Source of the DNA: Stenotrophomonas sp. 57
Lineage (GTDB): Bacteria; Pseudomonadota; Gammaproteobacteria; Xanthomonadales; Xanthomonadaceae
DNA: 64,000 nucleotides
Direction: 5' to 3'
Assembly: GCF_030291075.1 (NCBI RefSeq)
Contig: NZ_CP127407.1
Span: 432,001 to 496,000, forward strand
The first letter of the stretch is position 1. Every line of letters begins with the position of its first letter. This document shows, one piece after another, positions 17,410 to 26,247 of this stretch. The notes under the pieces are model-generated. The model saw only the letters and a program-made list of their open reading frames with translations. It made no database searches and was not told where the DNA came from. A program made the translations under genes and the position numbers.

Positions 17410-18368
17410 TGAGTTTGTGGCGCGAGTTTGAAAGGCTTGAGATCGCAGAATCAAGCACGGAGTTTTCTGCTCTAAGAATTGCGGGGGATAGGTCTGATTT
17501 CTTAGCCAAGAACGAGAGGGGGGCGCCAGTTTTTCTGGTACAAGATTCGTCAGACGTCCCTTCAACTCACGGGTTTAGGTTTAGAAATATGTCCGTGAGG
17601 TTTAACATCCTCTGTCGAGTGAGTACGGCCGAGGGCGATCTGAGCGGGAAATTCGCCATTGTTGTATGCGAGGCTTCTGCAGCGGAACTCTTCGATGTTT
17701 TCATTAGCTGTTTGCAGCCAGCAATATCTGCTCTGCCTGTACTAGCAAACTCAAGCGATATCGCCGCTACGCTGCGATCGCTTCAGAATTTGTTCAAGGA
17801 GTTAGGTCGAGGAGGGGGGCGTGAGATATCAGGCCTCTGGGGGGAGTTGAAAGCTATTTTACTTTCCACTGATTGCGTCGGAGCTGTTAATGCTTGGCAT
17901 GACGTGGGAAATGAGCGATTTGACTTTTCTTGGCCTGATCGGGTTGTCGAGGTGAAGACATCTCAGAAGGATCGAACGCATGACTTTTCACTAGATCAGC
18001 TAACTCAGCCCCTGGCAAAGAATGGATTCGTTATATCTATCGTAATCAGGAGGTCCTCCAGTGGACAGGGGATTCTGGATCTCGCTAAGGAAATTGAGGC
18101 TAGGCTTGCCGGAAATCTAAGTTGTCGCGGTAAGTTGTGGGCCACTATCGCAGCCTCTCTCGGTGCAGACTTTTCCGAAAAGCTCGATTCCTGCTTTGAG
18201 TTGGATGAGTCGCTGGGTGCTGTTGTGGTCCACAGGATGCAGGATATTCCTCGTCCACCGCCATCAGATGATGAGCGCATCTCGTCTATTCGATTTCGTG
18301 TTAACATTAATGACTTAACGGGCGAAACTAATGGCCTTAGTGTTTCAAGTGTAATGAGTTGTTCCTGA
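17409..18368 (+). CDS. PD-(D/E)XK motif protein (DUF4420), probable restriction nuclease
   Basis: 319 residues starting at GTG 17409, which overlaps the TAG of the Z1 gene by one base, so translational coupling is likely. The nuclease core is visible in the middle: GLWGEL with Glu146, FDFSWPDRVVEVKTS with Asp172 and the E181-x-K183 pair, and a nearby Gln-rich DQL segment. This fits the PD-(D/E)XK fold and the DUF4420 family seen at the end of MORC-Z1-methylase operons. It is the likely DNA-cutting subunit. Composition is AT-rich like its partners. The C-terminus, after about residue 250, is not assigned. Confidence 0.85.
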   Translation: MSLWREFERLEIAESSTEFSALRIAGDRSDFLAKNERGAPVFLVQDSSDVPSTHGFRFRNMSVRFNILCRVSTAEGDLSGKFAIVVCEASAAELFDVFISCLQPAISALPVLANSSDIAATLRSLQNLFKELGRGGGREISGLWGELKAILLSTDCVGAVNAWHDVGNERFDFSWPDRVVEVKTSQKDRTHDFSLDQLTQPLAKNGFVISIVIRRSSSGQGILDLAKEIEARLAGNLSCRGKLWATIAASLGADFSEKLDSCFELDESLGAVVVHRMQDIPRPPPSDDERISSIRFRVNINDLTGETNGLSVSSVMSCS

Positions 18369-18592
18369 AACTTGGGGCGCTACTAATTGAGGGAAAAGTC
18401 TCCTTGTTTTTGGATTTGTAACGGACTGGTTCGCCCGCATTGGGGGCGATCCAATGGCAGCGAATCGGCTTTTGGCCCGGCCCAATCAATGATCGGACGG
18501 TTCAATTGGATGCTATACGGATAGTTATAAAGATGCGCGGTTATGGCTGCTAAGGCTGTCATCTGCGCGCAAAGTGGCTGGTTCTGATGTTT

Positions 18593-19360
18593 CTACCAGA
18601 GACAGCGGGAATGATGCCAGGCCAGTGCTTCCTGGCTGGCGGCTAGTTCAATTGTTATCGGGTTAGCTAGCTGACGATCTTGCAACTTTCTGTAGGTGGA
18701 ACTCATCAGGGTGGGGGATACGGAAACTCGAAAGGACTTTGGGTCGACTGCCAGCAAGTACAGGTCGAAGAGTGTATGCACGTCAGCGCGAAGCAAAAGT
18801 CCATTTGTGACTTCGTTGCTTTTGGGACCTGAGTAGGGCCGGATGTGGGCCGCCTCCAAGGCGTCCGCCGCATCGCATCCCGTCATCGCACAACAGCCGC
18901 CGTATGCGTCCAGCAGTGCCTTACGGAAGGCAGGCTGCCCGCGGCGCCGAACGATAGCTGCCAGCACACGCCGCCTCTCGTCCACCTCGTCTGTTGGGGA
19001 GAAACTGCCAGATGCCTCCGCCGCTTTGGCCTCCTGCTCCAACAGTTCCCTTGTAGGACCAGAGACCGACGTGAGCGTCTCACCGGAGAGCCCGAGGAGC
19101 TTGGCCAGTTTCGGCTCAACCTTTGCACCCACGTTCGATGCTGGAAGAAGCCCGGGTAGCCAGGGCTTCCCTGCCTGATCTAGAACATGGGAGATGTTCT
19201 GCATGCGGTACTCCCAGGCCTTGGACGTACGCCCGTGGCGGGCGGCCAGTTCCCGATAGACCCTTGCCTTCTCAAGGGCTGATCCATTGGCAAGACGGGC
19301 CTCCATTTGGCGATACGCCTCAACGGCAGCAGCCAATTCGTCTTCAGTCCACCTACTCAC
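18593..19360 (-). CDS. HNH endonuclease
   Basis: 255 residues from GTG 19360 with GGGGAAGG just upstream. The N-terminal 65 residues (WTEDELAAAVEAYRQM, then RTSKAWEYRMQNIS) form a helical module often seen before HNH nuclease domains. The HNH domain covers about residues 150-210: CCAMTGC, AAHIRPYSGPKSNEVTNGLLL with His172 and Asn186, and DVHTLFD with His195. The His-Asn-His set is intact. It points toward the restriction operon and ends 225 bp from it, so it may be a stand-alone defence nuclease or an accessory to it. Its GC content is higher than that of the operon, which suggests a separate arrival. Confidence 0.85.
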   Translation of the reverse strand: MSRWTEDELAAAVEAYRQMEARLANGSALEKARVYRELAARHGRTSKAWEYRMQNISHVLDQAGKPWLPGLLPASNVGAKVEPKLAKLLGLSGETLTSVSGPTRELLEQEAKAAEASGSFSPTDEVDERRRVLAAIVRRRGQPAFRKALLDAYGGCCAMTGCDAADALEAAHIRPYSGPKSNEVTNGLLLRADVHTLFDLYLLAVDPKSFRVSVSPTLMSSTYRKLQDRQLANPITIELAASQEALAWHHSRCLW

Positions 19361-19527
19361 AGCCTTCCCCTATCCGTGACCGCACGTGGCGTTCTGGGGA
19401 AAGTATGCCGTAAACGACACAATGAGCCGCTAATGGCTTGAGGCGGGGGAGCGTAGTGTGTCAGCGCAAACCGCAGACTGTTCAGGCCCGTCGATGCGTC
19501 TTGTATGTGGAGCTCAGTTGCAAAGCC

Positions 19528-19884
19528 CTAATCGCCCGGAAGTAGTCGGCTACTCCAGCGCTGGAGTAGAGGTTGAACGCAAGGCGTCTCACTGGCTTGG
19601 CCTGTGAAGCCTAGGATGAGCAACTGTGATGATGAGTTGTCCACCAGCAGAGCGGGCTCGCCTCGGCAAGTGAGCTCGATGTACCTTGCTTCGAAGCGCC
19701 CGGTGCCGAGCGTTGCATCTTCAGCCGCTAGGCTTAGGGCCTCCTCGCGCATGACAGCAAATTCGGTAGCCGAGACCTTGGGGTAGGTCTTCAGCTCCAA
19801 ATCGTCTTTGGGCAGGTGGCAGTGGGCGAGCGCTGAACCAATCAGCGCTGCCAAGCACAGTACTGCGTACGTCAGAGACTTCAT
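19528..19884 (-). CDS. Small exported protein
   Basis: 118 residues from ATG 19884, which begins a clean signal peptide (MKSLTYAVLCLAALIGSALA, cut before HCHLP). Starting at 19935 would bury this signal. The mature protein has three Cys (in CHLP, LTCRGEP and TPCVQ), suggesting one disulfide in the periplasm. A RYIELTCRGEPALLVD stretch is the most distinctive part. I recognise no family and no catalytic motif. It stands alone at the right border of the island. Confidence 0.6.
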   Translation of the reverse strand: MKSLTYAVLCLAALIGSALAHCHLPKDDLELKTYPKVSATEFAVMREEALSLAAEDATLGTGRFEARYIELTCRGEPALLVDNSSSQLLILGFTGQASETPCVQPLLQRWSSRLLPGD

Positions 19885-19966
19885 TGGAATGCAGATCAGA
19901 GGCGAACGGATAACGGGGCCGCGACGACAGCACACAGCCTATTGCTTGAGGTTCAAGCCTTGGGCG

Positions 19967-20335
19967 CTACTCCCGCACCTGCAATCGCTCAGCAACCTGC
20001 GCCGTCAACGCCACACACGCCATCTTCAATCCTTCCATCACTCGATCTCCCAGGTACTCCTCCGGCGCACCGTTCTGCCGCGTGCGCTCCGCAGCCAGCA
20101 TCAGCTCCGCCACCACGCGCAGCCCGGCTAGCGCGCAATCCGCATCCGCCAACTGAAGACACCGCCCGGGCAGTTGATGCCGCTCCGGCCAAGGTTGGCC
20201 ATCCGCAGCTGCACCGGTTCCGATGCGGTGCAGCGTGGCGACGAAGGCGTTGGGATCGACGGACGATTCGCGCTCGGGTTCGGCGTTGTCCGGATCGTAT
20301 TGCGCGTGCAGGGAACGGAAGTCCGATGTGTTCAT
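19967..20335 (-). CDS. Hypothetical protein downstream of a large palindrome
   Basis: 122 residues from ATG 20335. A reading back to 20659 would run through a structured repeat and is unlikely. The product is acidic at the N-terminus (MNTSDFRSLHAQYDPDNAEP), then helical with two Cys (GRCLQLADADCALAGLR), and ends in a helix containing RVMEGLKMACVALTAQVAERL. No signal peptide or membrane segment. The text resembles small proteins found after repeated hairpin elements in pseudomonads and xanthomonads, but I cannot name a family with certainty. Its leader contains the nested palindrome at 20365-20570. Confidence 0.6.
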   Translation of the reverse strand: MNTSDFRSLHAQYDPDNAEPERESSVDPNAFVATLHRIGTGAAADGQPWPERHQLPGRCLQLADADCALAGLRVVAELMLAAERTRQNGAPEEYLGDRVMEGLKMACVALTAQVAERLQVRE

Positions 20336-20820
20336 GGCAATGCTCCGTACAGGACAGATAGCAGCGCCACCGATAAAGGTGGCGGACGGTGCGGGCTCGA
20401 AAACCGGTATGTACCAGACCGGCGGATCCGAAGATCCCCACGCACCGCCCGCCATGGAAACGCGAACGGATTGCCAGCCGGCGCCACACAAACGGTGGCG
20501 CCGGCTGGCAAGCGCATACATCTGGTACATAGACGGGTTTTCGAGTCCCGCGCCACCCTTCTCCGGTGGCATGCCAAGGTGTACTCGCATGGTTGCGAGA
20601 TGCCAAGAAACCGTAAGCCGCAGAGGCCGCAAATGCTGACGCTTACGGCATTGTTGCATGGCGAACGTGTGGCAGAACCCTTGCGGTGCAGTGGTTTCGG
20701 CCGGTGTTAAGTTATGGCCCGGATGCGCTTCAAAAAGTACGGTTTGTAGCCGTATAGGATCCCAAAAGCGACACCTAGCCCGCTGGGCTGATACGCGCAG
20801 CGTGCCGATTGCGACACAAC
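20336..20820. other. Gene-free stretch with nested inverted repeats
   Basis: The left half holds the 20365-20570 palindrome described separately. From 20571 to 20820 there is no credible ORF; the sequence turns somewhat AT-richer near 20700-20770 and may hold promoters for the flanking genes. Confidence 0.5.
20365..20570 (-). repeat. Nested five-part palindrome upstream of a small gene
   Basis: A perfect 17-bp stem (20471-20487 with 20495-20511) sits at the centre. It is flanked by imperfectly matching arms at 20391-20418 and 20521-20551, both containing a CTCGAAAAC..GTACCAGA-like core in opposite orientation. Outside these are two small hairpins with GCCACC/GGTGGC stems at 20365-20384 and 20551-20570. 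It reads as two inverted copies of one unit around a central hairpin. Confidence 0.85.
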
Positions 20821-21036
20821 TTAACTTTGCAGCGCCACGCCCGGCCGTGGCCAGAGCGCATCGTCGCGCTCCAGGTCGTAGTCGCTGCCGAACGCCAGTG
20901 CTGCTTCGCGAGGCGGAAGGTCTGCGTAGCAGCCCAGCAGGAACTCATCCATGCCGGCATCGCGATGGTCGATGGCGAACAGGTGGAGGAGCTCCTTGTC
21001 GAAGGCTTCCAGCCATGCGGGGTCGATTCTGGTCAT
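20821..21036 (-). CDS. Small acidic hypothetical protein
   Basis: 71 residues from ATG 21036, chosen because CCGGAGG lies about 6 nt upstream; the ATG at 21042 directly abuts that site. The protein is acidic and rich in aromatic residues: MTRIDPAWLEAFDKELLHLF, DHRDAGMDEFLLGCYADLPP, then ALAFGSDYDLERDD. No signal peptide. It overlaps nothing on the other strand except untranslated sequence, and its start is divergent from the gene at 21169. Family not recognised. Confidence 0.55.
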   Translation of the reverse strand: MTRIDPAWLEAFDKELLHLFAIDHRDAGMDEFLLGCYADLPPREAALAFGSDYDLERDDALWPRPGVALQS

Positions 21037-21168
21037 CGGCATCCTCCGGTGGGGGAGGGGAGGATGGTCTGGAGCTGTCTCACAGCGTGGGATCAGTTCC
21101 GCATGGGCTCTGGCAGGCAGCTCCCTCCGCTGGATATGCTCCACCCGCCGATACCAGGAGTCATCGTC

Positions 21169-21831
21169 ATGGAAGACCTGCTCAACCGATCCGCGCTGCT
21201 TCGCCAGGCGATCCTCTCCACGGTGGATCATCCGCTGGCGGATGACTCGCCCAGATTGTTGGCGTCACTGGACGCAGCATTGCTGAGCCTTGAACATGCA
21301 GACGCCCTTCGCACGCTGCTGCAGGCCGGAATGGCGTCCTCTGCGATGGCATTGATGCGCTGCCAGTACGAGGCCTTCACGCGGTCCGTCTGGATCCTGC
21401 ACTGTGCAGCCGACGAGCAGGTCGAACTGCTGTCCCTTCCACCGGAAGCTGGAATGAGCGAAAAGGGGCTGCCGATGCTGTCGAAGATGCTGGATGCATT
21501 TGCGGAAGTATCGGAGCTTGGCAATCTGCTCCCGCACCTTATCGAGCTGAAGCTACACGCTTGGGCTCCGCTGAACTCATTCGTACACGCAGGGGTACAC
21601 GCAATGAACCGGAGTCGCGATGGCTTCCCCATGCCTTTGGCGATCAACGTCATCCGGATGAGCAACAACCTTTCGATGATGGCGGGGCAGCACCTCACCA
21701 TCCTTACCGGCGTCCCGGATCTGCAGAAGAAGGTGCTACGGCTCAACGAGACATATGCGGAGTGTCTGCTCTTCGACGAAGACAGACGCCGCGCCGTCCG
21801 GGCGGATGCATCGTCTGAGAAATCCAGCTAG
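21169..21831 (+). CDS. Uncharacterised helical protein
   Basis: 220 residues from ATG 21169, with AGGAG about 9 nt upstream. An open frame back to 20809 is antisense to the small gene there and was not used. The protein is helical: LLNRSALLRQAILSTVDHPLA, then a central MALMRCQYEAFTRSVWILHCA segment, then WAPLNSFVHAGVHAMNRS. The YEAFTRSVWI text resembles a widespread family of uncharacterised proteins (DUF6988/DUF5677-like), where conserved His/Glu residues occur in a helical bundle. I hold that only as a weak suggestion. There is no signal peptide. Confidence 0.6.
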   Translation: MEDLLNRSALLRQAILSTVDHPLADDSPRLLASLDAALLSLEHADALRTLLQAGMASSAMALMRCQYEAFTRSVWILHCAADEQVELLSLPPEAGMSEKGLPMLSKMLDAFAEVSELGNLLPHLIELKLHAWAPLNSFVHAGVHAMNRSRDGFPMPLAINVIRMSNNLSMMAGQHLTILTGVPDLQKKVLRLNETYAECLLFDEDRRRAVRADASSEKSS

Positions 21832-21955
21832 CCGATGGCCTGCATCGACGGTGCGGAGACCGCTCCTGGGCAGCCTCCCTCCCTTGTTGCCATCTTGGGG
21901 GCGAGATCACAGGCACGGGCCAACTCGTGGCCCCGCCGGCACCCGAACCTGACCT

Positions 21956-24900
21956 TCATCCCATGCTTGCCGCGCGCACCTGGATGTCCTGCTGCGCTCG
22001 CTCATCCTGCAACAGCTGTTCCTGCTGATTGGCCAGTGCGCGCTGCTGCGCTTCCCTGCTGACCGAATCGAACTGCAGCAGTGATTCCTCCACAGGCGTC
22101 TGCGCCGCTTCTGCCGTTGGCATGGAGGCGCGCAGATGCGCGGGGTCGTTCGCCTCGCCCTGCACCACGAAGAGGGTGTGGCCGGCGGGATGCGTTGCCG
22201 TGGCGTTGCTTACGAGCACATGATCAACGTGGGATAGATCATTGTCCTTGGCTAGAACCAGCAGGCTTGCCGTCATCCTCTCGCTCGTGGCATCGAAGCT
22301 TCGGCCGTGCTGGGCATCCAGCTCCGCTACGCCCTCGCGGATCTGCTGATAGAGCGGGTGATCGGGATGTCCGGGCCGCATTGGATTGCTTTCCGTCAGA
22401 GCGGCCGACGGCGGCGCTACATGCTCAGGGAGGTCGAGCTCCTCATCTGAAGGGGAAGAGGGCGGCGCTGCCTGACGGGTAGCGTCTCCGCCAACGTCAG
22501 CCGTTCTGGGGCCTGTAGGTTCCGGCTCCGGATCGTCCTGGGCCGGTAGCGGCGGAACTGGGAGATCCAACGGGGCTTCCTGCGCGGTCCTTGGGGCCTG
22601 CTCGCTCTCAGAAGGTTGCGGCAGTGGCTGCTCTGCTTTGTCTTGAGCTGTAGCGACGGCTGGCTGCACCGGCAGTGCATCCGCAAGCTTCTGCGGCTCA
22701 GCACCGCCCTGAAGCGTGGGATCCTCAGCCTTGTGCTCCTGCATGTGAACTGGCTGGGTTGAGCCTGCACCGGCCGCAGTACCTACGACCGAGGCATTCC
22801 GCGCTTCACGGGCCTCCTCCACAGTCGGTTCATGCTGCGAGGCACTTTGAGGGCCCACTGCTGGTGCAGTCGGTGCCGGCTCCTCCTTCCGAGCGTTCTG
22901 CCGGGCGGCATCCTCCGCCTGCTCACTCTCACGCGAGGGACGCGTGCGCTCTGGCTCAACAATCGACGCCGAGGGTGCGGCGATGACGGGAGCGGGCGCC
23001 GGAGTGGGCTCGCGAGCGGGTTCAACGGCAGCACTGGTTGCCGCACCTCGTTGCAGGTCACGGTTGACCTTCAGTGCCTCACCCGGGTCAACCTGCACCC
23101 CTCGCGCCTCCAGCACGGCCGCAGACGCTGCCTGCTGCGCATCCACCGCCGCACTGCCTTGACGATTGGCCTCCTGCAGCGCTTGCCGGTGTGCGTCCTG
23201 CTCCTTTGCAGTCAACGCAGCAATGCGTAGCTCGGGCACGTCGGGTGTCGTCGCCTGATCTGCAGGCGCAGCGCCTTGGGCAGCCAGTGAACCCTCAGGC
23301 CGAAACTGCGACTGAGCCCGCGTAATGTCCTCAATGGTGGTGGTGCCGGTGAGCACCATCCGGTTTCCGCCGGCGTCACCGAACGTGGCGATGGCACTTT
23401 CTGCGCTGGGCGCGTGGGTACGGGGGTCTGGCATCAGTTCCAGAACCACGTCGCCTGTTCTGCCCTGCAGATTCAGCGTCTGCTCCACCGCGACGGCTGT
23501 AGCTGCAAGCTGCTGCTCGGTGCGCTCGATGCCATGGCGCGCGTAGAGCGCATCCACCTGGCCGCGAATACCTTCGTGTGCAACCTGTGCGGTCTCCTTG
23601 AGCTGCCTGGCGATGTCGTGCAGCCCGGCGATACCGTCATTCTGGCTTTGCCAGGTGATCTCCAGCTCGTCGCTCAGGTTCCGGTTGGCGGCGCTGTCAA
23701 AGATCACACCCTTGCTGACCCATTGGCCGTCCGCCTGCCGTGTATAGGCATTGCCATCACTCGCCTTCAACGTGTCGGCGCTGGCTTGCGCGTCCTGAAT
23801 GGCACGGGGAATGGATGGATTGTTCGCGTCGCCGAAGTCGCTCCAACGTCCTTGCTCGTGAGCAACCATGTAGCGCGCAGCCATCGCGGCTTTGGTGTTT
23901 GACGCGTTCTGGGCGATGACCGTGCGCGACTGTTCATCCAGAGCCTGCGCCTGCTCCGCCGAGACTGGCAGGTGGCGGCTGTTGGGCACTCGGCCATCCA
24001 CCATTTCCTTGATTTCAAGTTCCCATTGTCCCGAGCTGGCATCGCGTACAAAGGCGCGATCGGTCTCGAAGGCGCCTCGTGCCGGCTCGGCCAAGCCATT
24101 GGCGTTCAGCCGGTAGGGGTTCTGTGGGGGTGGCGGATTCGACAAGCCCAACTCATACGAGGCCCGGGCCGCCTGCCAGTTCAACTGGCGCTCCAATGTG
24201 CCGGTGGCAACATAGCTGGTGCGGAAGGTGACGTCGTCACCCTGTGCCGTCTGCACCGGGCGGACTTCGACGCCGGTGCCCAGGTCGGTGCTCTGGACCT
24301 GCTGCTGTTCGCCGGCTCGCAGCCAGCGCCCATTGGGGTCAGCGGCGTCGCGCGTCCAAGTGCGACCCATCGGGTCAACTTGGGAGTAGACGCGTTCAAT
24401 GTCTTTCTGCTCGGCCCAGCGTTCGCCGAGATACGCACCGAGGACACCGCCACCGATACCCGTTGCAATGGCGCCGGGCCCCGTCCACGAGCCCGAAGCG
24501 AGGCCGACACCAGCGCCGCCAAGAAAGCCACCCACTGCGCCGCCGACGTTGCGGCCCACGAAGTGTGCGGCGGTGGAATCTGCGCCTGCGGCATTGCCTT
24601 GCGAGTTCAGCTCAATCCACTTGTGCCCGGAGGTGGCGAAGTCGTGCGCAAGCAGTGCGACGCCCGCAACGCCGGCAACCTTGATGGCGGGGTTGATTCC
24701 GGCGTGCATGCCATGCGGTGCAACGTCGGCCACTGCTTCGGCAACCGTCGCCGCATGGGGAGGGCCGCGTGGAGCTCCTGGCTGCAGGGGCGCGTGCGAT
24801 GGTGGATCGGGCAGATCAGCGAACAGACGTGGCCCCGTGCCCAGGTCGGCATGCGCGGCGACCCAGTTGGCGCGCGTGGTCGACATCTCGCTCAGGTTCA

Positions 24901-25735
24901 ACGCGCTGTAGTCGTGCAGCGGTCGTTCGAAGAGTGTCTTGCTGACAGCGTCATAGCCGTCGATGGGCTTGAGATGCAGGCGCACCTGCGCGACGTCGAC
25001 GGGGTGCGCGCTGTTGGTGGTGGCATGCTGCGCGAGGCTGCGCTCAAGCGCCTGGTACTCGGCGGCGGACTGGCTTGCGAAGGCCAGCGGCTCAGGCCCG
25101 AAGGCACTTATGGGATAGCCGTTGATGCGGACGGTGGGGTGGTCGAGGGCGGTGGCTAGTTCGAACCTACTGAAACCGCGATCGGGAGGCGCCCCATCCA
25201 CGAAAGCGATCAGTGGCTTGCCCGTAGCAATGGCGTTCTCGAAGAACTTTGGGCTGCCGGCGTTCCACATTATGTCTTGGAGCGCACCCACATAGTTCTT
25301 GTCGAAGGGAACGATCCCCTTTGACTCCATCACGCTTCTGAGGCCAGCTTCCATCGACTGGAGATCGGGGATGTGAGCTGGATTCTTGGCTAGCTGATCG
25401 ACGAACTTTCCCCATGGGGTATCGCCAATTATTCCCGACTTTCCGTTGATATCCTTTGAGTACACCTCTGCATTGGTGTAGTTGGATATTTTTGCGGTGT
25501 CCTTGCCCGAGAACGCGAGGTAATCCATCCCATCCGGAAGTCGCGGAGGGTGGGCCTGCATGTTGCCGGTTACATACTGTTCGAAGCTGACGCTGGTGGT
25601 TGGACCCGATCCCGGTGATTTCAGATAGGTGATGACATCGGAAATCTGCTGCGCAGTCAGGGCTTCTCCACTCCCGGTCTGGGTTGCGCCGCCGAGTGTG
25701 GTCTTCACAAAATCATCGAAGATGAATTTGCTCAT
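21956..25735 (-). CDS. Large XVIPCD effector of the antibacterial type IV secretion system
   Basis: 1259 residues from ATG 25735. The N-terminal 250 residues form an unassigned globular domain with a distinctive YVGALQDIMWNAGSPKFF segment near residue 150 and GFSRFELATALDHP later. A Gly-rich possible membrane-active stretch (NVGGAVGGFLGGAGVGLASG and following) spans about 395-440. A long Ala/Gln helical region and a Pro/Glu/Ala-rich linker follow. The C-terminal 120 residues are XVIPCD: HPDHPLYQQI, TASLLVLAKDNDLSHVDHVL, VVQGEANDPAHLRASMPT, then a Gln-rich tail. XVIPCD directs transfer through the Xanthomonadales type IV system by binding VirD4. The toxic activity is unknown, with cell-wall attack the best guess. 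It lies 10 bp behind a small gene. Confidence 0.88.
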   Translation of the reverse strand: MSKFIFDDFVKTTLGGATQTGSGEALTAQQISDVITYLKSPGSGPTTSVSFEQYVTGNMQAHPPRLPDGMDYLAFSGKDTAKISNYTNAEVYSKDINGKSGIIGDTPWGKFVDQLAKNPAHIPDLQSMEAGLRSVMESKGIVPFDKNYVGALQDIMWNAGSPKFFENAIATGKPLIAFVDGAPPDRGFSRFELATALDHPTVRINGYPISAFGPEPLAFASQSAAEYQALERSLAQHATTNSAHPVDVAQVRLHLKPIDGYDAVSKTLFERPLHDYSALNLSEMSTTRANWVAAHADLGTGPRLFADLPDPPSHAPLQPGAPRGPPHAATVAEAVADVAPHGMHAGINPAIKVAGVAGVALLAHDFATSGHKWIELNSQGNAAGADSTAAHFVGRNVGGAVGGFLGGAGVGLASGSWTGPGAIATGIGGGVLGAYLGERWAEQKDIERVYSQVDPMGRTWTRDAADPNGRWLRAGEQQQVQSTDLGTGVEVRPVQTAQGDDVTFRTSYVATGTLERQLNWQAARASYELGLSNPPPPQNPYRLNANGLAEPARGAFETDRAFVRDASSGQWELEIKEMVDGRVPNSRHLPVSAEQAQALDEQSRTVIAQNASNTKAAMAARYMVAHEQGRWSDFGDANNPSIPRAIQDAQASADTLKASDGNAYTRQADGQWVSKGVIFDSAANRNLSDELEITWQSQNDGIAGLHDIARQLKETAQVAHEGIRGQVDALYARHGIERTEQQLAATAVAVEQTLNLQGRTGDVVLELMPDPRTHAPSAESAIATFGDAGGNRMVLTGTTTIEDITRAQSQFRPEGSLAAQGAAPADQATTPDVPELRIAALTAKEQDAHRQALQEANRQGSAAVDAQQAASAAVLEARGVQVDPGEALKVNRDLQRGAATSAAVEPAREPTPAPAPVIAAPSASIVEPERTRPSRESEQAEDAARQNARKEEPAPTAPAVGPQSASQHEPTVEEAREARNASVVGTAAGAGSTQPVHMQEHKAEDPTLQGGAEPQKLADALPVQPAVATAQDKAEQPLPQPSESEQAPRTAQEAPLDLPVPPLPAQDDPEPEPTGPRTADVGGDATRQAAPPSSPSDEELDLPEHVAPPSAALTESNPMRPGHPDHPLYQQIREGVAELDAQHGRSFDATSERMTASLLVLAKDNDLSHVDHVLVSNATATHPAGHTLFVVQGEANDPAHLRASMPTAEAAQTPVEESLLQFDSVSREAQQRALANQQEQLLQDERAQQDIQVRAASMG

Positions 25736-25745
25736 GGCTTAGACC

Positions 25746-26246
25746 TCAGGCGCCGAATGCGGGGACTTCAACGCTGGCCAGCACGATGGATCCGTCGGCC
25801 AACGTGACGACGTCTGCGGGTGCCGGAATCTGCGATTCCATCAGTGCCTGCGGACTGGTCACCGCGAGATAGCGTAGGGATTCATCGTTGTCAGTTCGGC
25901 CTGCGAATGAAAGTACGAAGCCTTGTGCGAGCCCTTTGAGATAGGTGAAGTCGTCATCGGCGTTACCCAACGTCTGCTTGTATGCCAGCATGGCGTGGAT
26001 GACCTGAGCATGCTTGAGGTCAAAGACGAAGCAGTGGACGGAGCGTCCTTCGTCCTGCGTAGTTTCATCCCACCCATCGAATCCAACTCCACCTACACGC
26101 GACTCTCCGCGATAGATGGCGAACTGGTACTCGGTCCCGTGCCGACCGTCTGCCAGAACAGTCGGTCCAATTCTTGGGCGAGGGATCTCCGTTTCACTGA
26201 TCGGATCGAGCGAGGAGTAAGGCTTGGCCTGGAATTGGAAGGGCAT
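25746..26246 (-). CDS. Small protein paired with the large XVIPCD effector (immunity or chaperone candidate)
   Basis: 166 residues from ATG 26246; longer readings back to 26549 overlap a separate upstream frame. It has no signal peptide or lipobox, unlike the other likely immunity proteins in this cluster. The sequence suggests a compact beta-rich domain: PRPRIGPTVLADGRHGTEYQ, GESRVGGVGFDGWDETTQDEGRSVHCFVFD, then a helical part and a C-terminal VVTLADGSIVLASVEVP. It ends 10 bp before the effector start, so the pair is co-transcribed. A cytosolic position would fit a secretion chaperone or an immunity protein for a toxin acting inside. Function is inferred from context only. Confidence 0.65.
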   Translation of the reverse strand: MPFQFQAKPYSSLDPISETEIPRPRIGPTVLADGRHGTEYQFAIYRGESRVGGVGFDGWDETTQDEGRSVHCFVFDLKHAQVIHAMLAYKQTLGNADDDFTYLKGLAQGFVLSFAGRTDNDESLRYLAVTSPQALMESQIPAPADVVTLADGSIVLASVEVPAFGA

Positions 26247-26247
26247 C

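Larger units (their letters stand above)
12054..19360. other. AT-richer defence island
   Basis: From about 12.06 kb to about 18.6 kb base composition and codon choice change sharply from the GC-rich neighbourhood: A/T-ending codons, AGA/AGG arginines, and AT-rich spacers. The region holds a tightly packed four-gene operon resembling an ATP-dependent restriction-modification system, and then an HNH nuclease gene of intermediate composition on the opposite strand. No integrase, tRNA or clear direct repeats were found at the borders, so the route of entry is not visible. Confidence 0.8.

Noticed and set aside
18593..19360. HNH nuclease as a fifth subunit of the MORC-Z1 system
   Set aside because: It is on the opposite strand, 225 bp away, with different composition; association in related genomes would be needed to claim it.
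20809..21168. N-terminal extension of the gene at 21169
   Set aside because: It would be antisense to a small gene with its own ribosome-binding site, and the AGGAG before 21169 marks a better start.
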